Positions 29,568 to 37,600 of a stretch of 49,340 bases of DNA are shown piece by piece. How positions within the stretch are numbered: position 1 is the stretch's first letter; each line of letters opens with the position of its first letter. The translations under genes were made by a program, and so were the position numbers. The notes beneath the pieces were generated by a model, which ran no database searches, was not told the DNA's origin, and saw only the letters and a program-made list of their open reading frames with translations. Location: contig CAINDO010000495.1 of NCBI GenBank assembly GCA_903847385.1, positions 1 to 49,340 on the forward strand. The letters are read 5' to 3'. The DNA is from an uncultured Myxococcales bacterium (lineage in GTDB: Bacteria; Myxococcota_A; Bradymonadia; UBA7976; UBA1532).

Positions 29568-30080
29568 TCAGCGCTTCAGCTCGTCGATGTTCTCGCGCAG
29601 GGTGCTCTTGGGCATCATGAACATCAGCGCGTTCATGAGCGCGTTGCGGATGCGCGAGCCGAGCGGGACGTCCCCCGTCTCCACGACGGCGGCGATGTCG
29701 CCCAGGATCTTGGGCCAGCTCGTGAGCACGCCCTTGTAGGTCTCCTGCTGGTCCTTGAACTGGCTGTGCACGATCGTCACGCGCGTGCCGGAGGGGGTCG
29801 CGTCGAGGGTCCACTCGACGCGGGTCGGTGTGTCCTTCAGGTTGGTGAACCGGAAGGTGTGGACCAGCCGCCGGGGCGCGTCGCACTCCAGGACCTCGCC
29901 GATGATGATCACCCGCTTGCCGTCCTGGCTGCGATACAGCAGGCGGCCGCCCGGCCTGAGCTCGGCCTCGAGCACCGTGCCGAACATCGGCTTGTGAATC
30001 AGCCCCAGCTTGGTGACCTCGGCCCAGACGGCCTCCACGCCGGCCTTGATCTCCACGGCGTGCATCTGTCGTTCGTCCAT
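29568..30080 (-). CDS. SRPBCC/AHSA1-like domain protein
   Basis: This 170-residue protein has the helix-grip fold signature of SRPBCC/AHSA1 proteins: an N-terminal strand (MHAVEIKAGVEAVWAEVTK), PGGRLLYRSQDGKRV, then VLECDAPRRLVHTF and VEWTLDATPSGTRVTIVHS, with a long C-terminal helix. These small proteins bind hydrophobic ligands. ATG 30080 has AGGGAGC upstream; the in-frame extension to 30227 is implausible. It follows an ArsR-type regulator by 32 bases on the same strand, a frequent arrangement in which the regulator controls a downstream SRPBCC gene. Ligand unknown. Confidence 0.82.
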   Translation of the reverse strand: MDERQMHAVEIKAGVEAVWAEVTKLGLIHKPMFGTVLEAELRPGGRLLYRSQDGKRVIIIGEVLECDAPRRLVHTFRFTNLKDTPTRVEWTLDATPSGTRVTIVHSQFKDQQETYKGVLTSWPKILGDIAAVVETGDVPLGSRIRNALMNALMFMMPKSTLRENIDELKR

Positions 30081-30112
30081 GCTCCCTGCTCCCTTCGAGG
30101 CCCCCGCGGGCC

Positions 30113-30505
30113 TCATCCCGACTGTTTCTCCGAATCGGCGGCGCCGAGCCCCCCGGCGCCGCGTTCGACGGTCTCCTTGAGCCCCAGCAGGGCCTGCGCC
30201 CAATCCCCCTGGTACTTGCCCACCCACCGCGCGTGGATCTCCTGAATCGGCACGGGGTTCAGGTGGTTGATGCGCTCGCGCCCCCGCGCCTCGACGAGCA
30301 CGAGCTCCGCCTCACGCAGCAGCGCCAGGTGCTGCATCACCACGAAGCGGTTCTCGCCGAGCGCCAGCGCGAGCGCGCCGGTATTGCGCGCCCGGTGCCG
30401 CAGCAGGTCGAGGATCCGCCGCCGGATCGGGTTGGCCAGCGCGCGCCAGACCCGGTCGAGCTCGGGGGCCTCCTCGGGGGGTTCGTCATCGTGTGGCTCA
30501 TTCAT
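30113..30505 (-). CDS. ArsR-family transcriptional regulator
   Basis: This 130-residue winged-helix regulator has an N-terminal acidic arm, then RVWRALANPIRRRILDLL, LALALGENRFVVMQHLALLR (recognition helix) and wing LVLVEARGRERINHL, the standard ArsR order. The canonical metal-binding CVC motif in helix 3 is absent, so it probably does not sense metals and is more like ArsR proteins paired with SRPBCC partners. The ATG at 30505 overlaps a 10-bp palindrome (30504-30513), a likely self-repression site. It is upstream of the SRPBCC gene and divergent from the 30587 gene. Confidence 0.87.
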   Translation of the reverse strand: MNEPHDDEPPEEAPELDRVWRALANPIRRRILDLLRHRARNTGALALALGENRFVVMQHLALLREAELVLVEARGRERINHLNPVPIQEIHARWVGKYQGDWAQALLGLKETVERGAGGLGAADSEKQSG

Positions 30506-30513
30506 TACGTAAT
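30504..30513 (-). promoter_or_regulatory. ATTACGTAAT palindrome at the arsR-type start codon
   Basis: This perfect 10-bp palindrome overlaps the ATG at 30503-30505 and sits in a short AT-rich patch (30490-30540) that contrasts with the surrounding GC-rich DNA. Such a site at the start of an ArsR-type gene suggests autoregulation; the divergent gene at 30587 may share the promoter region. Confidence 0.45.
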
Positions 30514-30586
30514 TCTTTTGCCACACATTATTCGGCGCGTCAAACCGCCCATTGCATCCCCCGCCCCGCCGCCGTAGCGTCGGGCC

Positions 30587-32548
30587 ATGTCGCGCCGTGT
30601 CCGCGGGCTCGCCCTGCTCCTGCTCACGCTGCTGTGGCCCGCGCCGGCGGCCGCCCTGCCCACCGCCGTGGACGGCCCGCGCACGCTGCGCACGGACGCC
30701 ACGGGCGAGCGCCGCGTGCCCGGCGGGCAGGCCATGGACGTCGCGCCCGACGGCACGCTGGAGAGCGTGCGCGTGGACACGACCTCGGCGACCTACGGCA
30801 AGGTCACGGTCTACTTCTCCACCTGCGTCGCGGAGCGGACCACCCCGGACGGCAAGGTCTCCCAGCAGGTCCTCGCCCGCTGGAACACGGGTCAGCTCGC
30901 GCCAATCACCTGGCAGCCCCACGTCGCGCGGTTCACGCCGGACGGCCACTTTCTCTCGCTGGTGACCGTGGGCGGGGCGCTGTGGGTGCTGCGCGACCAC
31001 CGCCCGTGGCGCCGCCTGACCGTGAAGCACAGCCTGCCCGTGGCCGAGGCCCGCCTGCTGCTCGACGCCGCGGACGAGCCGCTGGTCTTCGTACGCCAGC
31101 CCATGAGCTACACGATCGAGTTCGTGCGCGCGCCGGACGCCTTCGAGACCGTGCTCGAGGGCATCGACTACGACTGGAGCGCCGCCCGCACCGAGACGGG
31201 CGACCTCTACGTCTCCGGGTACGACTACGCCGAGCGTTCGCTCGTCGTCGGGGCCGCCGCCGGCGGCAAGGCACCGTGGCGCCGCCTGGACGCCGACACA
31301 CGCGAGTCCGGCTGGCAACACACCGTCATCGCGGCCGGCGATGCGGCCTATGTGTTGTCCTATTACTTCCGCAACGCCTTCAACCGCGGCCTCACGCTGG
31401 TCACGCTGCGCGGCGGAGACATCGCCGACCGACACACGTGGCTGCGCCTGCGCGACGAGAACGGCGGCTGGTCACCCACCCTGGCCACCCTGCCCGACGG
31501 CCGCGTGCGCGTCTCCCAGCGGGCCCGCGAGCAGGCCGAGGACGATCGCGTGGAGACCTTCCCCGACCTGCCGGCGTTCCTGGCCCGGCGCGCCGAGGAG
31601 TCCACGGGCGCCTGGGAGGACGAGTACCGCGACTGGTCGGTGTCGCTGGCCTTCCTGCCCCGCTACCGCTTCTGGTCGCTCACGAGCCCGCGCCCGGCCG
31701 CATCGGACACGCCGTTCCAGCCGGACCTGCGCTACGACTACGACCCCGCGCTCGAGTTCGGCGGCTCCCTCGAGGGCCGCATCGGGAGCTGGGACCTGGG
31801 CCTGATGTACCTGCAGAGCCTGCTCGATGGCCCCGCGAGCACCGGCGTGCAGTTGATTTCCGGTTGGATCGGGGTGGACCAGCTCCTGTTCGGCCACGAC
31901 CTGAAGATCAGCACCAGCCAGGGCACCTACCATGGCACGGCGGCGTCGAAGACCGGCGAAGTGGACGCCACCACGGACGTGACCGAGGTCGAGGTGCGCC
32001 TGCTGAATCAGTGGCGCATCGGCTACGGGCTCTCCTATCGCCGCTACACGCTGCCGCTCCCCTACTACGTCTACCGCGCCCCGCGGGACGTACCCGAGTA
32101 CAGCTTCGTCGGCGGCGAGGTGGCCGACGCCACGGCGCAGCGGTGGGAGCTGTTCATCGGCTACGCGCGCATCGACTACCTGACCAAATACGAGAACAGC
32201 TTCAACGGCCTGGACCTGGACGTCCGCGGCGGGTTCGGGCTGTCGGTGCTCGACTGGCGCAAGGCCGTGTGGGACGGCGAGTCCGTGGACGGCACGCTCG
32301 ACCTGGCCCTCAGCGCGCAGGCCCGGCTGGGGTACGTGGTCTACCACCGCTTCTACGGCCTGCAGGGCGCCGGGTTCGCCCTGCGCGCGGGCTACGAGGG
32401 CACGTGGATGGGCAGCGGCCTGGACAACGAGCGGCCCGCGCCGCGCGATCCGGACGACGGCGACCTGGGCTCGAAGGCGGTGACCATCTCGGCCGCCCAC
32501 CACCAGCTCTTCCACGGGCCCTATCTGTCGCTGGGCCTCGTCTACTGA
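30587..32548 (+). CDS. Large exported protein, probably outer-membrane beta-barrel at the C-terminus
   Basis: This 653-residue protein has a Sec signal (GLALLLLTLLWPAPAAA). The N-terminal ~350 residues are beta-rich with repeating blades (LPDGRVRVSQRAREQ; FTPDGHFLSLVTVGGALWVL), a propeller-like pattern. From about residue 360 the strands alternate aromatic and polar residues (SWDLGLMYLQSLLDG; WRIGYGLSYRRYTLPLPYYV) and the protein ends GPYLSLGLVY, with a terminal aromatic residue as in outer-membrane barrels. It may therefore be a propeller-barrel fusion (inference). I do not know the family. It shares its upstream region with the ArsR gene and converges with the 32561 gene, 12 bases away. Confidence 0.65.
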   Translation: MSRRVRGLALLLLTLLWPAPAAALPTAVDGPRTLRTDATGERRVPGGQAMDVAPDGTLESVRVDTTSATYGKVTVYFSTCVAERTTPDGKVSQQVLARWNTGQLAPITWQPHVARFTPDGHFLSLVTVGGALWVLRDHRPWRRLTVKHSLPVAEARLLLDAADEPLVFVRQPMSYTIEFVRAPDAFETVLEGIDYDWSAARTETGDLYVSGYDYAERSLVVGAAAGGKAPWRRLDADTRESGWQHTVIAAGDAAYVLSYYFRNAFNRGLTLVTLRGGDIADRHTWLRLRDENGGWSPTLATLPDGRVRVSQRAREQAEDDRVETFPDLPAFLARRAEESTGAWEDEYRDWSVSLAFLPRYRFWSLTSPRPAASDTPFQPDLRYDYDPALEFGGSLEGRIGSWDLGLMYLQSLLDGPASTGVQLISGWIGVDQLLFGHDLKISTSQGTYHGTAASKTGEVDATTDVTEVEVRLLNQWRIGYGLSYRRYTLPLPYYVYRAPRDVPEYSFVGGEVADATAQRWELFIGYARIDYLTKYENSFNGLDLDVRGGFGLSVLDWRKAVWDGESVDGTLDLALSAQARLGYVVYHRFYGLQGAGFALRAGYEGTWMGSGLDNERPAPRDPDDGDLGSKAVTISAAHHQLFHGPYLSLGLVY

Positions 32549-32560
32549 GCGGGCGCCCGC

Positions 32561-33382
32561 TTACTCGCAGGCGTCGCCGCGGCCGTCGCCGTCCGCGTCC
32601 GCCTGGCTGAAGTTCGGCGTGTCCACGCAGTTGTCGCAGGCGTCGCCGCGCCCGTCGTTGTCGTGGTCGCGCTGCTCGGGGTTGGACAGGTCGACGCAGT
32701 TGTCGTTGTCGTTGCGCACGCCATCGCGGTCGTTGTCGTTGGGGTCCTCGCAGGCGTCGCCGATGCCGTCGCCGTCCATGTCCCCCTGGCTGAAGTTCGA
32801 CTTGTCGATGCAGTTGTCGCAGGCGTCGCCGCGGCCGTCGTTGTCCAGGTCGCGCTGCTCGGGGTTGAACACGTCCACGCAGTTGTCGCGGTCGCCGCGG
32901 ATGCCGTCGGCGTCGTCGTCGTTCGGGTCACAGACGTCGCCGAGGCCGTCGCCGTCCTCGTCCGCCTGATCATCGTTCGGGTCGTTCGGGCAGTTGTCGC
33001 AGAGGTCACCCGCGCCATCACCCTCGCGATCGGCCTGGTTGTTGTTCGGCGCGCGCGGGCAGTTGTCGTCGGCGTCGGGCACGCCGTCGTCGTCGCGATC
33101 GCCCGGGGGGCCGACGAGCTCGCCGCCGGCGCCGTTGCCGCCGCTGCCGTTGCCGCCCGTGGCCTCGCCGCCGGAGCCGTTGCCGCCGTTGCCGTTCCCG
33201 TTGCCGCCGGTGGCGCCGGCGCCGTTGCCGCCGGAGCCCTGCCCGCCGACGCCGCCGTCGCTCGCGGCATCATCCTCGCCGCCCAGGCAGCCGCCCAGGG
33301 TCAGCGCCAGGCCGCCGGCAGCGATCAGGTTCAGCGCGAGGCGCCGCACAAAACGACCATTCGACTTCGAATCCGCACGCAT
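32561..33382 (-). CDS. Lipoprotein with thrombospondin type-3 calcium-binding repeats
   Basis: This 273-residue lipoprotein has a lipobox signal (LALTLGGC), a Gly/Asn/Ser-rich linker (repeats of GGNGNG) and about ten TSP3-type calcium repeats of the DxDxDGxxDxxDNC pattern (DRDDDGVPDADDNCP; DEDGDGLGDVCD). The Asp spacing and paired Cys support a rod-like calcium-bound surface domain. ATG 33382 gives the cleanest signal. Low-complexity coding explains several apparent long frames on the opposite strand. The function is probably structural or adhesive; related TSP3 modules occur in 43874. Confidence 0.87.
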   Translation of the reverse strand: MRADSKSNGRFVRRLALNLIAAGGLALTLGGCLGGEDDAASDGGVGGQGSGGNGAGATGGNGNGNGGNGSGGEATGGNGSGGNGAGGELVGPPGDRDDDGVPDADDNCPRAPNNNQADREGDGAGDLCDNCPNDPNDDQADEDGDGLGDVCDPNDDDADGIRGDRDNCVDVFNPEQRDLDNDGRGDACDNCIDKSNFSQGDMDGDGIGDACEDPNDNDRDGVRNDNDNCVDLSNPEQRDHDNDGRGDACDNCVDTPNFSQADADGDGRGDACE

Positions 33383-33470
33383 GGGGTCTCTTGCTCGCAA
33401 TCGGGTACGGAAGTGGCAGGGTGACAGGGATGCCGCGGCATATAGCGCATCGCCGCGGTGCCGGGCAAGG

Positions 33471-34658
33471 TCACGCCCGCCGGGCGAGCAGCAACGCGTT
33501 GCGGGGTGTGGCCGTCTCCGGGCAGAAGCAGCCCAGGTGGACCTCCAGCCCGGCCTCCTCGAGCAGGCGCGCGCGGTCCAGCAACAGCCAGACCTCGAGC
33601 GGGCGGGCGAACAGGCCGCGCACCGCGTCCCGCCGCACGACGCTGCGCAGCCGCGCGTGGCCGGCCTTTTCAAACGCCGTGATCTCCGCCCCCGGTGCGG
33701 TCGACAGCGCGCCCAGCGCCGCGAAGCGCCGGGCGAACTCGGCGAAGTCCAGCGCGAGCCAGGTCTCGGGGAACGGCGGCATGCGGCGATAGGTATCTTC
33801 CCCCATCGCCGCGCGCTGCCAGAGGTCGAAGCCGAGCCGCCACGCCAGGGTCTGCGCCAGGCGCGCGCGGCCCGCCGGGCCCGTGACGACCGGCGCGCGG
33901 TGCACCAGGTCCAGGTCGTCCGCGTCCGGGCTCAGGCCCGAGGCCCGCCCGCCCGCCGAGAGCACCGCCGACTCGGCCGGCACCGCCCGGTTGTAGCAGC
34001 ACGGGGCCACCGCCAGCGCCGCCACGCCGTGGGTCACTGCGGCGCGCAGCAGGGCGCCGTGCAGGTCGCCGCAGGCGTGCAGGGCCACGGCCCGGGCGTC
34101 GGGCCCCACGAGCGCCGCCGCCTCGGGGCCCCGCGCGTCGAGCGTGTGGAACGTCGCCGGCTGTTTTTGTGCGTCGCACAAGGCCCGCCCGGCGTCGCAG
34201 AGCGCCGCGTCCCACTCCACCGCCACGAGCGGCCGCCCCAGCGCCCCGGCCAGCGTTCGCCCCAGGTGGCCCTTGCCGGCGCACCAGTCCAGAACGTGGT
34301 CGCCCGACGGCGCCGAGCGCAGCGCCGCCCCCACAAACGCGGCGATCTGAGCCTGCTTGCGCCCCGGGAGGCCCCGCGCCGCCCGGGGCTGCAGCGCGAA
34401 GGGCATGGCCGGCAGGTCCGGCAGCGCGGCGTGCGCGGCGGCCTCACGGGCCCAGGTCGCGAGCGGCTCGGGTCCGAGCGCCAGGTCCGGGGCCACACCC
34501 GGCGAGACGGCGTCGTCGGGCAGGGCGTCCAGCCACGCGGCCACCTCTGGGTGCGCCGCCTCCCAGGCCAGCGCGCGCTCGGCGAAGGGCCGCGGATGCC
34601 ACAGGTCGCGGTGGGCGGTCAGCCAGCGCGAGAGCGCGTCGTGGCGGTCGGCGAACAC
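33471..34658 (-). CDS. SAM-dependent methyltransferase (Methyltransf_32/GSTCD-like)
   Basis: This 395-residue protein carries the Methyltransf_32 pattern: a SAM motif I (VLDWCAGKGHLGRTLAGALG), the LVAVEWDAALCDAGRAL acidic loop, LHACGDLHGALL and APCCYNR. An N-terminal helical region of about 95 residues precedes it. Members are known for conserved CCY and HACGD motifs and are thought to modify RNA or protein, but the substrate is not established. Start is GTG at 34658, five bases downstream of the stop of the SrkA-like gene, so it is the third gene of a likely operon with the ArsC/Spx-like and SrkA-like genes. Confidence 0.8.
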   Translation of the reverse strand: MFADRHDALSRWLTAHRDLWHPRPFAERALAWEAAHPEVAAWLDALPDDAVSPGVAPDLALGPEPLATWAREAAAHAALPDLPAMPFALQPRAARGLPGRKQAQIAAFVGAALRSAPSGDHVLDWCAGKGHLGRTLAGALGRPLVAVEWDAALCDAGRALCDAQKQPATFHTLDARGPEAAALVGPDARAVALHACGDLHGALLRAAVTHGVAALAVAPCCYNRAVPAESAVLSAGGRASGLSPDADDLDLVHRAPVVTGPAGRARLAQTLAWRLGFDLWQRAAMGEDTYRRMPPFPETWLALDFAEFARRFAALGALSTAPGAEITAFEKAGHARLRSVVRRDAVRGLFARPLEVWLLLDRARLLEEAGLEVHLGCFCPETATPRNALLLARRA

Positions 34659-34663
34659 GGGCG

Positions 34664-35665
34664 TCAGGGCGCCGCGGCGTCGATGCGGGCGATCTGTTCG
34701 CGCAGGTCCTGCACCTCGCGCTGCCAGTATTGCAGCGTGCCGAAGTGCGGGAACGTGCGCGCGAAGATGGGATCCCCTGCGGCCACGCGGCGGGCGATCC
34801 AGGTGCTGTAATACACGAACCGCAGCGCCCGCAGCGGCTCCACCAGCCGCAGCCAGGCCGGCTCGAAGTCGCGCATCTCCTGATAGGCCTCGACGAGCAC
34901 GCGTCGCTGCCGGTCGCCCTCGGCGTCCGCGCTCGGCACCAGCATCCAGACGTCTTGCACGGCCGGGCCGGTCTGAAAGTCGTCGAAGTCCAGAAACGTC
35001 GGCCCCTGCGGCGTGAACAGCAGATTGCCCTGATGACAGTCGCCGTGGATGCGATGCGTCGGCACGTCCTCGAACAGCGGTGTGATGCGCTCCAGCAGCG
35101 CCTCGACGGTCGCGGTGTATTGCGCGCGCACCTCGGGCGGCAGGGCGTCGCTCTCCAACAGATACGCCAGGTTGTCAGCGCCGTAGGTCTGCGGGCCCAG
35201 GTGCGGCCGGTCCGGGGCGGGCGCGGCGGCGCCGACCTGATGAATGCGCGCCAACAGCCGCCCCAGGATGCGCAACTGCTCGTCCGAGGGCTCGTCCGAG
35301 GCCCGGCCGCCGATGCGCGGAAAGATGGCATACAGGATGCCGCCGATCTCGCCCAGCGTGTCCTCGGGGCCGGGCCCCAGGCGCAGGGGCGCCGCCACGG
35401 GGATGTCCTCCGCGGCGAGCTCGGCCAGGAACGCGTGCTCGGCGCGGATCGCCGCGCGGCTCCAGCGGCCGGGGCGGTAGAACTTGCCCACCACCATCTC
35501 GCCGCGGGCGGCGTCGCTCTCCAGCTCGAGCTGATACACCCGGTTCTCGTAGCTGTTGAGCACCAGGAACCGCCCGGTGCAGCGGCGGCCGCCCACCTCG
35601 ACGGCGTCCAGCACCTGCTCCGGGGAGAGCGCGTGGAAGTCCTTGGCCAGCGGGTGCGGCGTCAT
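34664..35665 (-). CDS. srkA: SrkA/YihE-like stress-response Ser/Thr kinase
   Basis: This 333-residue kinase (E. coli SrkA has 328) belongs to the aminoglycoside-phosphotransferase-like fold. It has the N-terminal VLNSYENRVYQLELES and GKFYRPGRWS segments and the catalytic HRIHGDCHQGNLLF with FLDFDDFQTGPAVQD (metal-binding DFDDF). SrkA protects E. coli during stress and is thought to act in envelope quality control (established). ATG 35665 overlaps the upstream ArsC/Spx-like stop, so translation is coupled. A longer upstream extension of the frame is only low-complexity and antisense sequence. Confidence 0.9.
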   Translation of the reverse strand: MTPHPLAKDFHALSPEQVLDAVEVGGRRCTGRFLVLNSYENRVYQLELESDAARGEMVVGKFYRPGRWSRAAIRAEHAFLAELAAEDIPVAAPLRLGPGPEDTLGEIGGILYAIFPRIGGRASDEPSDEQLRILGRLLARIHQVGAAAPAPDRPHLGPQTYGADNLAYLLESDALPPEVRAQYTATVEALLERITPLFEDVPTHRIHGDCHQGNLLFTPQGPTFLDFDDFQTGPAVQDVWMLVPSADAEGDRQRRVLVEAYQEMRDFEPAWLRLVEPLRALRFVYYSTWIARRVAAGDPIFARTFPHFGTLQYWQREVQDLREQIARIDAAAP

Positions 35666-36030
35666 GCCGGGGGCAGCCCCAACAGACGCAGCGCCCCGGG
35701 CAGGTCGTTGCCCAAGAGTACCGTGTCGCCCACGACCAGCACCGGCCGGCGAAGCAGGTTGTTCTGCTCGGCGATGAGCGCGATGGCCGTCGCGCGGTCC
35801 GGCGGGCTCTTGGCCATGCCCCGCTCGCGATACAGCTCGTTGCGGGTGTTCAGGAAGTCCTTCACCGGGCGGTCGCCCATGAGCGCCTCGACCTCGGCCG
35901 CGCTCAGGGGCGCGGCGTTGATCTCGCGGTCGTCGAAGGCGGCGCCGGCGGCCTCCAGCGCGGCCTTGAAGCGACGACAGGTGTCGCAGGACTTCTTCCA
36001 GTAGAGAAACGGGCGGGCGGTCTTTTCCAT
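35662..36030 (-). CDS. ArsC/Spx-family thioredoxin-fold protein
   Basis: This 122-residue protein has the ArsC/Spx-type active-site region FLYWKKSCDTCRRFKAAL (Cys-x-x-Cys), then the DDREINAAPLSAAEVEALM helix, the NTRNELYRERGM segment and a C-terminal RRPVLVVGDTVLLGN, typical of the YffB/Spx/ArsC fold. A CxxC rather than a single CX5R phosphatase motif suggests a redox or glutaredoxin-like role over true arsenate reductase. ATG 36030 gives a compact N-terminus; the upstream extension to 36066 is unlikely. Its stop overlaps the SrkA-like start. Confidence 0.85.
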   Translation of the reverse strand: MEKTARPFLYWKKSCDTCRRFKAALEAAGAAFDDREINAAPLSAAEVEALMGDRPVKDFLNTRNELYRERGMAKSPPDRATAIALIAEQNNLLRRPVLVVGDTVLLGNDLPGALRLLGLPPA

Positions 36031-36151
36031 GGCCGCGGGGATACCGCCTGCGGGCCGGCGGTGCAAGGGGGCGGTTTGGCGGGCGACGCTCCCGGGGTGA
36101 TAGGCTGTGCACTCGTTCAGGTTCGTGACCCTTGCCCCAGTGGAGACTCCC

Positions 36152-36712
36152 TTGGTTCAGCACGCGCCGCACTCCTGGTTCAAAGGTCCCCATCTCGGCG
36201 GGGTGGTGGTCTCCCAGCGCAAGACGAACGGCTGCGTGCGGACGTTTGCCCCGACCAACGATGCCGCAAGGGCCGCGTGGGACTCGCTCAAGGGACATCC
36301 GCTGGACGTGCTGGTCGAACACTCGAAATTCGCAGGCTACACGCTGCGCAGGTCGCCCCGGGGGCGCGAGTTCTGCCTGAACATGTTCAACCTCGCGTTC
36401 CCCCGCGAGGATGACGTCTCCGGGTACTACCAGGTCCTGCCGAGCGTGCAGAACGGCGTGCGATGGGCATTGGAGGTGTTCGCGAACGCGGGCCTCGCGA
36501 TCGAGCCGCCCGCGTGGGCACCCGACTTCGGCGAGGCCCGGAAGGAGTGGAGCGGGGTCGTCGAGTGGCTCGGCACGGTCCCGTCGGCAAGGATACCGAC
36601 ATACACTCCGGATCGAGCCATCGAGGCGCTCCGCCGGTCCCAGTTGCCTGTACCGGATGATCTGGTCGCGGAAGCCGAGAGCTGGCGCGCCGCAGGAAGA
36701 GCTCCACGGTGA
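36152..36712 (+). CDS. Protein of unknown function
   Basis: I do not recognise this ~186-residue protein. Its composition is that of a normal soluble protein: GVVVSQRKTNGCVRTFAP, then LEHSKFAGYTLRR-like strand patterns and FCLNMFNLAFPREDDVSGYY, with a helical C-terminus (DRAIEALRRSQLPVP). No signal peptide or membrane segment is seen. The start is uncertain: TTG 36152 has GGAG six bases upstream, while GTG 36107 would add 15 residues. It converges on the ATPase/DUF4276 unit and could be an accessory of it. The 273 bases that follow hold only partial frames and a 39-bp near-repeat described separately. Confidence 0.5.
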   Translation: MVQHAPHSWFKGPHLGGVVVSQRKTNGCVRTFAPTNDAARAAWDSLKGHPLDVLVEHSKFAGYTLRRSPRGREFCLNMFNLAFPREDDVSGYYQVLPSVQNGVRWALEVFANAGLAIEPPAWAPDFGEARKEWSGVVEWLGTVPSARIPTYTPDRAIEALRRSQLPVPDDLVAEAESWRAAGRAPR

Positions 36713-36971
36713 CGCCGGATGCGAGCCGCCCCCAAGCTGCTGGACCCTGACGGGGACAAACCTGCGGGGTGCCCAGGACGAGTGCCCGGACTGCCCGGAG
36801 GACTTCGGCGTTTGCCGTGACCTCGACGGGCCGCTCGATCCCATCGACCCGCGTCCGGACGAGGCAGAGTCGCTCCAGGTCTCGGATGACGTGGACAGCT
36901 TGGCCATGGCCCGCTCGCGATACCGCTCGGTTCGGGTTGCGGGCTACGCGCAGACGCACTCGATGACCCGG

Positions 36972-36991
36972 GGGTAGCCGACAGGCTACCC
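36972..36991. terminator. 8-bp stem hairpin between convergent units
   Basis: GGGTAGCC-GACA-GGCTACCC forms a perfect 8-bp stem with a 4-nt loop between the convergent unknown gene and the DUF4276 gene. It overlaps the DUF4276 stop codon (36986-36988). It is a good candidate for a bidirectional terminator, although no T-run is present. Confidence 0.5.
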
Positions 36992-37600
36992 GACCCCTGC
37001 GCCCACACCTGAACCCAAGGCCGACACACGCTTGACGGCCCGCGCCAGGCTCGGCGATGCCGCTTCGGCGCGTCGAACATCCCAGCCCGATCGGACGAAC
37101 GCAGCCAGGTGCAGGTTGTATCCGGTTCCGCGCTTGCTCCGGTCGAACGCGGAGACCACCTCGGCCTTGATCGGGGTCTTCTTCGACCGCGCCGCAAGGG
37201 TCAGCACCAGTCGCTTCGGATCGGGCTCGTCGTCGGGCTTCTGCGGCAGCCGTACCAGGGGCACACCCAGCGCCTCGGCTGCGCCTTCGCGGTCGGCCAG
37301 GACCCAGCTCTCCGCCTCCGAGACCGCCAGGCGCAGCAGCAGACGAGGCTCGGCCCATTCGGGCAGCCAGCGGTCGCGCAGGGTCACAGCGCATTGCCTG
37401 TCCGTGTCGGCGATGCACAACACCGGATGACGGTCCTTTGCCAGTCGGGCGTATCGAGCGAGGGCCGGCACCAATCGGGTCACGCCGCGCGTGTCGATCG
37501 AGGGCCCGGCCAGCTGCCAGTCCGGCAGGCAGGCATCCACGAGTCGCTCGCCGAGCGCACGACACAGCTCGTCTTCACCGACCACCAGGATGCGATTCAC
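36986..37600 (-). CDS. DUF4276-family TOPRIM-like protein
   Basis: This 204-residue protein has the DUF4276 pattern, which I regard as TOPRIM-like. A Glu follows the first strand (ILVVGEDELCRALGERLV), a DxD-type motif is in VLCIADTDRQCAV, and a further acidic cluster is in LRLAVSEAESWVLAD. These would bind Mg2+ in a nuclease. A basic tail (RSKRGTGYNLHLAAFVRSGW) is present. GTG 37600 overlaps the stop of the ATPase gene (GTGA), so the pair is translationally coupled. Paired ABC/OLD-type ATPase and TOPRIM-like nuclease genes are known or suspected anti-phage systems (as in PARIS, where the partner is DUF4435). Confidence 0.75.
   Translation of the reverse strand: MNRILVVGEDELCRALGERLVDACLPDWQLAGPSIDTRGVTRLVPALARYARLAKDRHPVLCIADTDRQCAVTLRDRWLPEWAEPRLLLRLAVSEAESWVLADREGAAEALGVPLVRLPQKPDDEPDPKRLVLTLAARSKKTPIKAEVVSAFDRSKRGTGYNLHLAAFVRSGWDVRRAEAASPSLARAVKRVSALGSGVGAGVG

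Noticed and set aside
30506..31435. N-terminal extension of the ArsR-type frame
   Set aside because: Antisense to the 653-residue exported protein and unlike any ArsR N-terminus.
36713..36985. A gene between the unknown protein and DUF4276
   Set aside because: Both strands show moderately plausible frames but neither has a start, ribosome binding site or recognisable family; left as intergenic with a 39-bp near-repeat.
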